NCBI GenBank assembly: GCA_000729835.1
Contig: JFHB01000094.1
Span: 1 to 64,000, forward strand
Length of the DNA stretch: 64,000 nt
DNA from: Atkinsonella hypoxylon
Taxonomy: Eukaryota; Ascomycota; Sordariomycetes; Hypocreales; Clavicipitaceae
Direction: 5' to 3'
The translations under genes were made by a program, and so were the position numbers. Positions 44,849-56,556 of this stretch are shown here, piece by piece. Numbering within the stretch: position 1 is the first letter of the stretch; each line of letters starts with the position of its first letter. The notes below the pieces were generated by a model. The model ran no database searches, was not told the origin of the DNA, and was given only the letters and a program-made list of their open reading frames with translations.

Positions 44849-45347
44849 GATGGTGTCTTCTCAAATGCGCCGGCGATAATGCCACGATTTATCACTAACA
44901 AGACGAATTGTCCTGTTTATAAGTAACATGGTCACAGCAGCTGGTCAGCTCGGACTCCGAGCTTGCTCTGGCAGAGGTTCTTGCTTGCCTGGTTTTCTCC
45001 ACTGTTGAGTGTCGCTCCACTCTGCGAGTTGCTGTTGACGATCAACAGTGCATGCATCCTTGCTCAATTCCGTATTAACACGACCGGAACATTCACGCAA
45101 TTGGACGTCCTGCATTGTGTAACGCTTATTTTGACAGAATACGACTCTGGCGCTTACCCCTGGCCTCGAGCCACATGGTCTCTTCTCTATCTACTATGCA
45201 AAAATCTAACCGCCCATGATACTCCATTTATACAATCTGTGGCAAAACATTAGTAGCTATGATCAACGCGCGAGTAGCCAAAATGGAAAATAGCGTCTCT
45301 TGCTCGACGCCTATGCGATCCTCCGCGGGCCTTGTTTAGTCATCCAT
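44849..45347. other. Spacer (AIM32 promoter / AVT 3' end)
   Basis: About 500 bp with no supported gene or repeat. The open frame at 44963-45253 has no recognisable features and is probably chance. Confidence 0.45.
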
Positions 45348-47673
45348 CTACTTCTTATCGCAATATCCCGGTGCCTGGGGAGATGCGTTGGCCCAACTCA
45401 TGATGGTAAGACTGGTTGCGTAGGCCATAGCAAAGAAACCAAATATGCATAGGATTATGTCCGAGATTCTCCATATCCTGCTGCGAGCTACGGCCTTGTA
45501 ATGCAGAAGAGGCTACATGATGTTAATCAAAAACACATACGAACAAGATAGAAGGATATGTAGGGGCAGCACATACGGGATAGATGTACACCAATGGAAT
45601 ACATGCAAAGTTGCCGACAAGAGCGACGAACTTGTCCAGATGATCGGCGCCTCCCCCGGCGATACCGGAGCATACCATCACCATGAAGAAGCGAAAAATA
45701 TTCTTTTTCCACTTGATCCATGGGTTGTACTTGCCGCTGCGGGTAAACAGCTCGGTTTCGATGATACGGATTGCGGGGAAGATCTGCAGCGGAGTCGACA
45801 GCAAGATGGCGCAAGAGTAAAGAAGCTGCACGCCGTTGACGAACTTGTCATCCTGGGGCAGGTTGAGCAGCACGACAGTCTCCGTCTTGGATCCATATGC
45901 AGCGTACGAGATGGCTCCCATGACGATGAACAATACAGTGATTATGATCATGACGAGGAAGAGAACGCGGGGAAACTTGGACGGATGCTTCATCGACTCC
46001 TGAATTGGGATGACGAGTCCAATTCCCTCGAATGTAAAGATGGCTGTGCCAATAAACAAGGTCCAGTCCTTCTTGTTGAACATGATGATGTCAGCCAGAC
46101 CATTGGCGTTGAGAGTGATGACATCGTAATAGAAGAGGTATGCTAGGCCAATCATGATGAATGCATCGGCAATGAGAGCGGTAAAACCCAGCTTTCCAAT
46201 GTCTCGAAGGAGGGAAAAGGGAAGGAAAATGGCCGTCTGCATAAGAATGAGTAACGGTATGCTGATGGACGATTTGCAGTTCGAAACTGCCCGAATGAAA
46301 GCTTGCAGGTTCTGGGCTGTGAAGACGGTGTACGCCGCCACAAAACCCATCTGGCTTATGACGATGGAGGCAAGAATTAGATTGCGCATCCACTTTCCGA
46401 AAAGAATACCTCCCATGTCACCAAATGAGCCCTCGACCCTTAGTCGAGTCGACACTAAGAGGACGAAACAGTAGTAGCTCAAAGCGCTTACCCCCAGTAG
46501 AACGATGTTGCTAAAGAGCATGCCACCGTTGAGGTAGGCTCGGGGCAGAAATAAGACACCAGTGCCGACAAACGACTTCAACAACAATAGCGCAGCATTC
46601 ATTGGGCTATTCTGTCCGCTACCACCACGCAGCTTTCTCTTTCGCTTCTTCTTGGATGGACCCAGGAGCGCGCTGTCCTCTGTCGGTTCGTCATCACGGT
46701 CCTCACGATCCTCACCCGAGTCCCATATCTCGTTCGGGCCAAGGTTTTCGTCGTCTTCCTCGAGCTCCTCGCCGGCGAAGTGTCCGTAAATTGTCAAGAA
46801 CTCAAGAAAGCTTGAAGTGAATAGTCTCGGTTGGTCAAGAATCCTGGGCGAGCTGGAGCCATTTCCACCTTGTTCGGAATGCTGGCCACTAGGGCTGAAA
46901 GCCCGCCTCCTGAGATGATCTCGTCTGAATCCACCGGGTACCTTGATGGAATTAATGTCCATTACTTCTTCCTCGGGTTCGGGTCGCATCTCGTCATAAC
47001 TCTTGCTTCTATGCAGCTTGTTCCTAGCTTCTGCCTGCTCTGTCCACTTGTAAATTCCACGAGTCACATCGCCGCCCTGTAATTGCAAGCTGGAAAACTC
47101 CTCGTCATTGGCGCTGGTGGTGCCCCCCATTTCTGAAGCCTGCTTGCCTTTGAAAGTGCCCACCATGGATGATTCATCCGAAGCGACGTTGTCGGCCCCA
47201 TAAGGCTGCACCAGGTGGCGCCTCACGATCTCGGGGTCTTCATACGGACCACCTGTGCTGCCAGGTCCGCTTGGTCCCAACCGTGACCGCGAGTCGAAGG
47301 AGCCATACTGCGTAGGGGTAGTCGATCGAGCAGGAACTGCGGGTGACTGAGATCGTGGAGGTGTGTTGACACGAGCGCCGGGCGTACCGTGTCGAGGCGG
47401 TGACTGTCCTAGAGAGTTAGACAAAGCAACAGCTAATGCTGATACGCCGGGACCTTGGGCATAGCTCCCTCCTTGTGCGGGAGCATCACCGGTGTACGCA
47501 GGTTCAGCTCCGAGGGGTGCAGAGCCACCGCGCAGAGGCGAGGTTCCCAGGATCGGCTCACTGAGGCGAGCTGTCACCTCACCGCGAGGAAGTGAGGAAG
47601 AATACGAGCGGGGCTGCTCCGAAGGCGATGACAATGTTGGCCTTGAGCTGAGCGCGTCTTTCGGAGTAGACAT
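45348..47673 (-). CDS. Vacuolar amino acid transporter (AVT3/AVT4-type, AAAP family)
   Basis: Minus-strand exons 45577-47673 and 45348-45512 give 753 residues. The 64-nt intron begins GTATGT and ends TGTAG, and the small second exon supplies the last membrane helix pair and the stop. The first 330 residues form a long hydrophilic, Ser/Pro/Gly-rich cytosolic tail ending in a basic KKKRKRKLRGG. The core starts PMNAALLLLKSFVGTGVLFLP, the classical AAAP/Pfam Aa_trans opening, and has about eleven helices, including FTFEGIGLVIPIQESM. Yeast Avt3 and Avt4 export neutral amino acids from the vacuole to the cytosol, and the very long N-terminus resembles Avt3. Substrate specificity cannot be read from sequence. 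Confidence 0.93.
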
Positions 47674-48019
47674 GACCTTTGAGCGCGAGAGGGAAAAGAG
47701 AAACGACTATTACGAAGATGTTTGACGGGAGAGATTTGAAGTCGTTTAAGTCGGATATCGATTGTGGCTTCTTTATTGCATTACGCGTAATTCGGTGTCT
47801 GCATGGGTATTGTCGAGATGGTGAGCTTCAGGCTTCGGAACGTCGTCAACAGATTCTGGTATCTCCGGCTCGGACCGATCACGGGCACGAAGCACATAGA
47901 CAGCCACACAGAGAAACCGGGAAAGCTACCGCGTGTCGAAATCGAGGAGATTGAGTAGTGGAAGGCCGTTAGGCGGCCGGTGTCCGCCTCAGCTGATTGT
48001 AGCAATTGGAGTGCACGTT

Positions 48020-48062
<43 letters not shown>

Positions 48063-50688
48063 GCAACGGAGGCAGTGTTCTGGGAGGGAGGGTGGAAATG
48101 GGACGGAGCAGCCTGGGGAAGCTAATTACGAAGTACATTTAGTAGGTGGGTACCTGGTAGGTATACTACACCCCACTATAGGTGCGGATATGCTGATTCC
48201 ACAGCGCCTGTGTTGCCCTATTGACGTGGGCTTACAGTGGCGACGCACTGTAGTGCTACATTACAGGACCTACAGGACCTACAGGATAGTAAAGGCCCAA
48301 TACTTTACTTACGTTACTTAGCAAGCCCAAGAAATCCGCTACTTCTAGCTTCTGACCTTGGTGTGATGTAAAGTACCGGTGACAGCCTTCAAACCTTTGA
48401 ATCCTGTGACTGCGTCATACACAGAGGCGCATCGAACTGGCCAGCTGCTATCAGAGATGCTCCAATGCGAGGCGAGTCTGGTCCCGCGAATCCCCGTCCT
48501 GAATCCTGAAATGGCAGCTGACATGCCCCATGGGTTCTTTCCTCGCATGCAGATTGATTTGAAATGATTGCTCCTTGCAAAATGGTTGAGTCACCGCAGC
48601 CACGCATGCAATCTTGCTCAAATTCAGAAAAATACCCGCCTTTGTGTCTCTTCTTTGCTGCAGAAATCATGCTGTTGCACTGTACGGACACATATTACAG
48701 ATAGATTATTGCACGGGACGGCGTGGCTAGATCCTCGTCATGCATCAATCCGTCCACATAAGGGCTGAACGCTAGCTCGCGATTTGTAGCCGGTGAGGAG
48801 CGCTATGAGCACCTTTGAAAGACGTGTTCGCAATTTGAGGACTGCTGACAATTGGCTGTGAGCCTCCGGCCTAGCTCGATGCAAGAAACCCAACAAATGG
48901 CTACCACACTGTTGTAGATGTCAACGACGCATGCCGCGAATAGACGGGCAAGCTGTCGTCCAGGACAGTAGGTCCGGCAGCAGCATATTCGATCGCCTTT
49001 GGCCTCTGACTACATCGTAACACCCGATGTGGCTCTTGCTTGTCTGTCGCAAAGATGCACAAAAACGATGATTTGACTGTTAACGACATTCGAACGAGAG
49101 TGACACCCGGTCAAGCTCCGATTCTGCCCGAATAAAAGTCACAAACGTGGCATAAATGCGACTTTCGTTGCGATCGATGAGGCATACGAGCCCCTCGCTG
49201 CACATGTATGCTCCCAAGACAAAACGCATCCAAAAGCATAGAAGCATTGAGGGAATTCTCTTGTTCAACGTGACACACGAGTAATGGAACTTACTGGATC
49301 GTTGTCAAGAAAATTAAACCTGACATATGACCGACGGCCTATAATAGCAGGTTGCATCGCACATCCGGATTGTGTATCAGCTGGCGGCTCGTCTTTTAGC
49401 AGAACAGGACTTAAGAAAAGCGAGGTCTTTGACATGTCTTCACATTGTATCCACATCAGTTCGTGAGGTACTCGACCAAGTGACTGATCAAAAGGTCGAG
49501 CGTACTTCGCATTTCCTTATCTTTCCGTTACGACAGAGAGATGATGTGCAACCAGACACCACACAGTCACCACCACTTATCCAGCCCAGGTCGCTCACCA
49601 TGCCAATCATGGCCAGTCTACACTTATCAGCATATTCCATGATTTGGGGGCGCGCCAACTGATGCTAGGAGCGCCACCCATGCACCAGCTTATCTTTGTG
49701 TTTTTGTATAACTTGAACGCGGGAATTGGACGTCGTTCGAACACCGCAGGCAGACAGATGACATAGTTTTTCTACAGTACGCGAGAGGCACCTCGCATTA
49801 CTGATAACACTACTATGGGAACCCTTTACTAGTAAATCCTACATAATCGCTGTATAATAAGAAGCTCAAAGGAAAGCAGTCGTTTTTGTGGTGTCTCTCT
49901 CAGATGCTAAGACTTCTTCCTATATAGTATAAATTCATAACTATAGTGCGTCATAGCGAACAGTAGCCCTAGGCACGGCTGTGCGCCGGGGGTATCTGGC
50001 TAACTATAGGACCCCTCCCCAGATATGGACTAACTACGGAATAGCTCCTAAGCAATTTTTAGTACATAATTGGCTATTATTTTTTTAAAATAATTTTATT
50101 CTATTTGGAAGACAGGCTCAGTTGTTGCACCTTTGTGTTTTGGACCGTCGAGTGAAAAAAGCTATATCTTAGACTGAGGAACTGATAATTGACGTTGAAA
50201 AGGCTTTGTCACTCATTAAAGCATCTCATCAATTTGGGTGTTCCTGACATTAGCCTGCCCTGAATGGGGCAGTCGTTAACTTAGGTACTGACCGCCCCGC
50301 CATGAATGAGGCTAGTCATAAATAGGTAGGTGGGAAAACGGAGGTGTCGCTGAGGGAAAACATGTCCATGGACCCTGTCTTGGCTTGTATCAGCAATCCG
50401 CGTCTTCCGCACCAAGACCATCTTGACCTTAATGACGCTTGGGACGCGAAGAGAAACAAGATTGCTCGACTTATCAGCAGACACTTGCGTTTGTTTTTTT
50501 CAGATTCACAATTTCAAGCTTGTGGCAAAACAAGCCCTCCGCAGCACGCCAAAGGGCCAAAGGGCCAAAGGGCCAGAAAGGCCAGAGGGCCAGAGGTCGT
50601 TGTCATCGCGACATGCATTTGACCATGAAGGCGTGATCCTTCGTCCACCACAGTGAAGATTCACGACGCGACACACAAGTGGTCCACC
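47674..50688. other. 3-kb spacer between two transporter genes
   Basis: No gene is supported. It contains a GT microsatellite (48021-48056), a GGTACCTGGTAGGT element (48148-48163), a duplicated ACAGGACCT (48264-48282), an AT-rich block (about 49790-50110) that may be an eroded repeat, and an AAAGGGCC direct repeat (about 50555-50590). Small frames have no family features. Confidence 0.5.
48021..48056. repeat. GT microsatellite (18 copies)
   Basis: Eighteen uninterrupted GT dinucleotides, potentially Z-DNA-forming, lie about 350 bp upstream of the AVT start codon. Confidence 0.97.
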
Positions 50689-53600
50689 ATGAACACCTCA
50701 TCAGATAAAAAGACCAGCCCACCTGGCGTTATGGACGTCACGGACTCGAAACTGGGCTTGGTGTCTGGAGTATATATCCCAGTTTGCCTCAATATCATGA
50801 GCATTCTCATGTTCTTACGGTTCGGTATGGTTTTGGGTCAAGTGGGATTTGTTGGAATACTTGGTACGCCTTCTAATGTTACCATTGGCTGCGGATGATC
50901 ATGACTGCTAATTGATCAGGTTTGTTGATCATGGCATACTGTGTTGATCTCTTGACAACATTGTCACTGTCTGCTATAGCATCTAATGGCGAGGTCAAGG
51001 GGGGCGGTGCGTATTACTTGATATCTCGCTCACTTGGCCCTGAATTTGGAGGATCCATTGGAATACTGTTCTTCTTGGCCCAAACCCTAAATACTGCCAT
51101 GAGCATTGTTGGTCTGCTGGACTCCATCCGACTCAATGTTGGGCCAGCATTCCCGCAAGGATACTGGACGGGCTACGGTTTGCAGACTGCAGCCTTACTG
51201 CTTTGTACCGGCACATGCCTGCTGGGACCTGCTACTTTCTCCAAGGCTTCGAACCTGCTCCTGGTTATGTTGATAGCGGCAATCATCAGCATCCCGGTAT
51301 CCGCCGTTTTGAAGGCGCCCTTCACTGACGAAGATGCTGGGATTGTCTATACTGGCATTGATCCCAATACATTCGTGGGAAACTTTCTGCCAAGTTTTGA
51401 CACCAGAGTTCATCGTGGCCTGGCAACATTCAGGGACCTGTTTGGAATTATATTTCCGTAAGTGTCCTTGAATGGATGAAGCCGGGTGGCATGCTGACTG
51501 AATTACAAGAGCAACATCGGGAATATTTGGTGGTGCCTCCATGTCTGGGGATCTGAAAAATCCAAGCAAAGCAATTCCCAAGGGCATACTTTGGGGCATG
51601 ACGACAACGTTTATTGTCTATTTTGTTGTCATTCTATCCATGGCATGTACCATTCCACGGGACTCATTAATGGCGAATCCGAACATCGTCTCACTCACCA
51701 ATCTTTCAGCTTCCATTATTCTCGCAGGGGAGTGTGCTGTTACGCTCTTTTCCGCCTTGATGTGCCTCAAGAGCTCTGCAAAGCTAGTTCAAGCTTTGGC
51801 AAGAGATAAGCTTCTTCCAGGCTTGTCCATATTTGGAAGAGGAACCAAGAAGAACGATGAGCCGATCCTTGCGATTCTTCTCGCCCACGCCATTGCCCAG
51901 GCTGCTCTTCTTGCCGACTTGAACCAGATCGCAACCTTCATTTCCATGGGATATCAGGTATGCCGTGTACTCTGCCTCCATGCCAGGCTCATGCGCTAAG
52001 AATTAATAGATGACTTTCTTTGTCATGAATCTGGCCTGTTTTCTGCTCAAGATTGGTTCCGCACCCAATTTCCGACCCAGCTTTAAATTCTTCAGTTGGC
52101 AAACAGCGTGCAGTGGCAGCCTTCTTTCCGCTGCAGCCATGTTCTTCATTGATGAGACCTACGCCGTAATCGCTATTTGTGCCATGGTATTGATTTTCCT
52201 CCTGATCCACTACCTCTGTCCACCCAAACGATGGGGAGATGTTTCCCAGAACCTAATCTATCACCAAGTCCGCAAATACTTGCTGCGGCTGAAGCCAGAG
52301 CACATCAAGTTCTGGCGGCCACACATCATACTTCTCGTAAATGATCCGCGGCATCAGACTAGGCTCATTCAATTTTGCAATGCTTTGAAAAAGGGTTCCT
52401 TGTATATTCTAGGCCATGTTATCGTCACTGATGACTTCAATACAGGAGTCCATGAGGCACGCTTACAGCAGCAGGCTTGGACAAGATATATTTCTGAATT
52501 TTCGAGAATCAAAGCCTTTTTTCAGTTGAACATGTCACCGTCCATCACGTGGGGTGTTCGCAACCTAATCTTGTCCGCTGGACTTGGTGGCATGCGTCCT
52601 AACATTGCAGTCCTGGGTTTCTACAACATGGAAGATCTCCGCAGATCTAACTCATCTATACCCATTCCCGAGGTTCCTGCAGCTCCCACTTCAAAGATGC
52701 GACGCCGGTACAAGCAGCAAGACAAGTTTCTTCCTCAACGGCGCCGTGTAGATACGTCTGCCAGGCTTCTCGAGGGAGTCCTGCCAACTGATGCCATTCG
52801 GAGAGAGAGCATGCTGTCTCCAGCCGATTACATGGTTATCCTGGAAGACTTGGCTCTCAAATACAAGCTCAATGTGGCTGTAGCACATGGTTTTGACAAA
52901 CTCGAAACGCCCCGAGACGACAAATCCAACACCAAGAGATACATCGACCTGTGGCCGATCCAGATGTCTGCAGAAGTATTCAACGACGGTCAAAATGTAT
53001 TGACGACAAATTTTGACACCTGTAAGCTTGTTTTCTTTTATACTTGTCACGAATCTTTTCGTTTCTCAACTAACATATATGAGACACACTCATTCTCCAG
53101 CTAGGCCACATCTTGCACAGCGTACGCTCCTGGGGGAATGTTTTTTCCATTCGCGTCATTGTCTTTGTCGAATATGAGCACGAGGTAGACGAGGAGTGCG
53201 CTAGAGTAAAAGCACTTTTGGAAAAGCTTCGTATCGATGCGCATGTAATCGTCTTATATCTGGCGGCTGGGGACCTCGATACATACGAACTCATCATCAA
53301 TGGCAAGAGCAATGATATCGACGCTGAAATTGTTGTTACAGAGGCTCTGAAAGATGAGGAATGGTGGGAAGATTTGCAAACGTTTCGCCGCAGAGCGCAG
53401 GACCCGTCATCGAGCCAAGAGCTTACGCATTTAGCTCAGATTCTAGACTTTACTGACAGTGGTAGTTTTAACCCGCATGAGGGCTTCGTAAACGGGCGTC
53501 GTCGACAAAGCATGCCAGAGGTGGCACAAATGCCAAGGCGACCTGACATTGCCTCTCTTTCAAAACTAGGCGTCAGCATGGGAATCCACACTACACACAT

Positions 53601-54789
53601 CAACGAGGGAGTACTGCAGGATTCAGATGCAGATTCAGGTTCAGATTTTGACACCTCCACAGATGGCTCTTTCGAGGCCGAAAGCTTTGAACATGGTACG
53701 GTCGGCTTCTCTGTTCGCCAGCCAAATGCTCCGTCGATGCAACCCCTGCTTCATCGGGGACCTGGGGCATCAATCAAGGAAAGGCAAGGAGAAGCTTCGT
53801 CCACAAGGTCTAGACGAAGAAAGGAAAGATTCATAGAAACCGCACAAGAGGCACCCTCGTATGGCACCATGTCGACCTCGCAGACTCTCTTAGCGGGGCC
53901 AGATGTGCCCGTCACTGATTGTGTTCCAGAAATTGCTGAGACAGAAGCCAGTCCAACAAGTCAAATCACAATGGGCAGGAAGATGGACACTGAGACCGTC
54001 CCGGCACTTGAACCACTTCAAGTCTCCGAATTCCCTCCCGGTAGCTCCAGGCGTGCACGCTCTCTGAGTCCATCCGGAGAAAGGAGACTTATGCCGCAAG
54101 ACGGCACCACGACGCCTGCACGGCCCAGCTTCTCCAGACAATCTTCTGCAGCTCGTTTCTCCAGCAGAATAGTGCCAGAAACAAAGATCACAACCGAAGG
54201 TGAAGGGTCCAAGATAAGCTTCGCTCCCTGTGTATCCAACCCTACCACGCCTCGAGTGGAGCGACCAGCCTTCTCTCGACAGTCATCTCTGGGAAAGTTA
54301 TGGAATTGGCCCCTTCCAGACCCAAATGGCGAAGAGCTCTCTCGTGGGACGTCTGCAAGACAGCCTGTTAGTTACGCCCACTCCGGACCACTTGCTCGCC
54401 ATCATTCTCGGCAAAATTCTCAATACTCGACCCTTTGGCCAAGTGGTGTCGGCCAGGTGATCCCAGAAAGTACGGAGTCTGTTCAGGATAATTTTGCGAA
54501 AAGAGGCAGAGATGGAGAATCTGCGTCTGATTCCTCGCATCACGCCGTATCTCTCTCCTTTAACGACTTGCCAAGTCGTGCGCAATATTTGATATTGAAT
54601 GAATTGATGCAGAAGCACTCCAAGGATACAGCTGTTGTCCTGACTACGCTACCTATTCCGTCTGAAGGAACAAGTCGAGACGAATTCTCTACGATTCATT
54701 ATCTTTCCGATGTGGAACTCCTGTGCAGTGACCTACCACCCACTCTTATGGTATTGAGCAACAACATGACCGTCACTGTTAATCTTTGA
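50689..54789 (+). CDS. VHC1: Vacuolar cation-chloride cotransporter (VHC1, SLC12 family)
   Basis: Exons 50689-50863, 50920-51457, 51510-51957, 52010-53021 and 53084-54789 give 1292 residues. All five joins keep frame; the fourth intron ends in an unusual TATGAG acceptor preceded by a strong CTCAACTAACAT branch, and only this yields FDTYTLILQLGHIL. The N-terminus LGLVSGVYIPVCLNIMSILMFLRFG is the SLC12 opening, with GGGAYYLISRSLGPEFGGSIG and about twelve helices. The large C-terminal domain has HIILLVNDPR and FVEYEHEVDEE blocks, then a Ser-rich insert and a conserved end (PSRAQYLILNELM). Yeast Vhc1 moves K+ and Cl- into the vacuole. An upstream GTG-initiated frame is not used, since the first ATG is 50689. 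Confidence 0.94.
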
Positions 54790-55162
54790 GCCTCAAACAT
54801 TGTAAAGCACTTGTTCTTCTCGACATGAGTTGGAAATGAGGTGCCCATTTGTTCGTCGCAATGAACAGAAGATGCGTAGTGAATGACCTTGAGTCTGCCT
54901 TTCTTTGTGCTGGTTCGCGGGGAGCACGCGTGAACCTGCCGATCTTTGTTGAGCCTTTGTATCTACATCGGTTCCTTCACCCGTAGAGAACAACCCTCTC
55001 TTCCGTCATCTTCAGCATTAAACTTATTTAAGACTTGCCTCGGTAGCTCTGGTAGAGTGGCCGGGTCAATTGCAGCAGAAATACGAGGCCCGTGCAGCAC
55101 GCACATATATACATGCAGCCAACGACGAATAACGACAAAAACGACGAATATACAATCAAGTC
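54790..55162. promoter_or_regulatory. Spacer / promoter of the Cys-rich protein gene
   Basis: A 373-bp stretch following the VHC1 stop. ACGACGAATA is repeated (about 55124 and 55141). No gene is supported. Confidence 0.4.
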
Positions 55163-56425
55163 ATGCTTGCAACAGCTAAGGAGAATATTTTGTCACCTCA
55201 ACGCCCGGCTCATCCACCTTCGCATGCTGGCCTCGATTCGCTGTTTGTACAGCTATCCAAGTCCGCAGGGGACTGGGCCAGCCCACGGGAGCTGGCCGCG
55301 GAAACGCCACGACAGGAGACATTCGAGGAGAATTATCAATACCTAACTTCTTTCTACACGAATCATGAACCCAATACGTCAATTGAGAGATTAGGCACTC
55401 AGGAGGAGGAGATCGGGGAAAACCTTTGGGGAGACGAGATGCACAATTGGCCACAGCAAGATGCGTCCAGCGTTGGTCTTGAAGCTGGCTCCAGCAACAG
55501 CCCTCAGCAAGATAGTGCTCAGGAAGACGATTCGCTGAAGGCTGTTGGGAGGTGCTTGGATATGCCAAGCGTATACTATAAGCATATTGACCGTGACTGC
55601 CTAGGCATCCAGCCCCTTGCAGAACTCCATACGGACGCAACAAATTCATATGCGGCAAGCTCGGCGTGGTCCAGTATTTACTTCGAGGAGCAAGATACGA
55701 ATAGTGATTCCAACGGCCACGGGAACTGCAGTCCACCAGAATACTCACGAGGGACTGGAGAACCATCTGGGCGGCGAACCTCAAGTATCTACTCAGACAA
55801 GACACCACCAACCCCCGTCGGCGTCAACGGCATCAGGACCCTTCAATCAAGAAGTAGGCCTGAGGCTGGAGGACGGCCCGGAGCAACGTTCTATATCTGC
55901 CTTGGTCAGGAATACGTGGATATGAGCTCCGACGATTACACAGAGAATGCAAGAACGTGCATCTACAAATTCGTCAATGGACCAACAACCAGCATCCACG
56001 TCGGAATGGATATCGTCCAGGAAGAGTCTGACTCGGGGGTTGAAAATGCTGCACATTTAATATCTGCGAGAACGGAGCCGAAATGCCACTGGTGTAACGA
56101 GCCAGCGACGACAGAGACCTGCACGACGTACTGCCAAATACAATCCACTAGTGGGATCCGACCATATTCCAAGACAGGTCCAGCCATTTGGGTTACCAAG
56201 TTTATGAAAAGCCAAGTGAAGCTATGCGAGAAATGCCTCGCCTGTCAAGAGTGGCAAGAACAGCGCGACAGAAGATTTCGCGAGGATCCGAGATTCATCG
56301 CAGTCCCCTGTCGCTCTACCATCATCAAGCATCGTCACAAAGTGCTAGACGTCAAGCAAGTACCGGCAGCACCGAAGGCGCGTCATCAGCACGGTTCTTA
56401 CAAGCTTGGAAGGGATGTTTTGTAG
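55163..56425 (+). CDS. Unrecognised 420-residue Cys-rich protein
   Basis: This single-exon frame starts MLATAKENILSPQ. I do not recognise the family. Residues 1-230 are acidic to neutral, Ser/Gln/Asn-rich and disordered. Residues about 245-400 look folded: ATFYICLGQEYVDMSSDDY, CIYKFVNGPTTSIHVGMD, then a Cys array CHWCNEPATTETCTTYC and later LCEKCLACQEWQEQRDRRFRED. Six or seven paired cysteines at these spacings suggest one or two zinc sites. The C-terminus is basic with KHRHK and KARHQHG. No signal peptide or membrane helix is seen, so a nuclear or cytosolic regulator is possible, but that is a guess. Codon use looks like that of the neighbours. The start is the first ATG after a spacer without in-frame alternatives. 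Confidence 0.75.
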   Translation: MLATAKENILSPQRPAHPPSHAGLDSLFVQLSKSAGDWASPRELAAETPRQETFEENYQYLTSFYTNHEPNTSIERLGTQEEEIGENLWGDEMHNWPQQDASSVGLEAGSSNSPQQDSAQEDDSLKAVGRCLDMPSVYYKHIDRDCLGIQPLAELHTDATNSYAASSAWSSIYFEEQDTNSDSNGHGNCSPPEYSRGTGEPSGRRTSSIYSDKTPPTPVGVNGIRTLQSRSRPEAGGRPGATFYICLGQEYVDMSSDDYTENARTCIYKFVNGPTTSIHVGMDIVQEESDSGVENAAHLISARTEPKCHWCNEPATTETCTTYCQIQSTSGIRPYSKTGPAIWVTKFMKSQVKLCEKCLACQEWQEQRDRRFREDPRFIAVPCRSTIIKHRHKVLDVKQVPAAPKARHQHGSYKLGRDVL

Positions 56426-56556
56426 TGCGTGGGTGGCCGCTTGCTTGGCATGACGATGGGATCGCCGGTCTCGTCAAGGTACATGTATTTCATAGTATTC
56501 GCCTATATGACGCATGCATCATGATTCATTCAATTCATAGTTTCCTATCCCGTTTT

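Noticed and set aside
55024..55075. tRNA-like GGTAGCTCTGGTAGAGTGGCC segment
   Set aside because: The D-arm-like words are present, but no matching acceptor stem, anticodon arm or GTTCGA-type T-loop follows.
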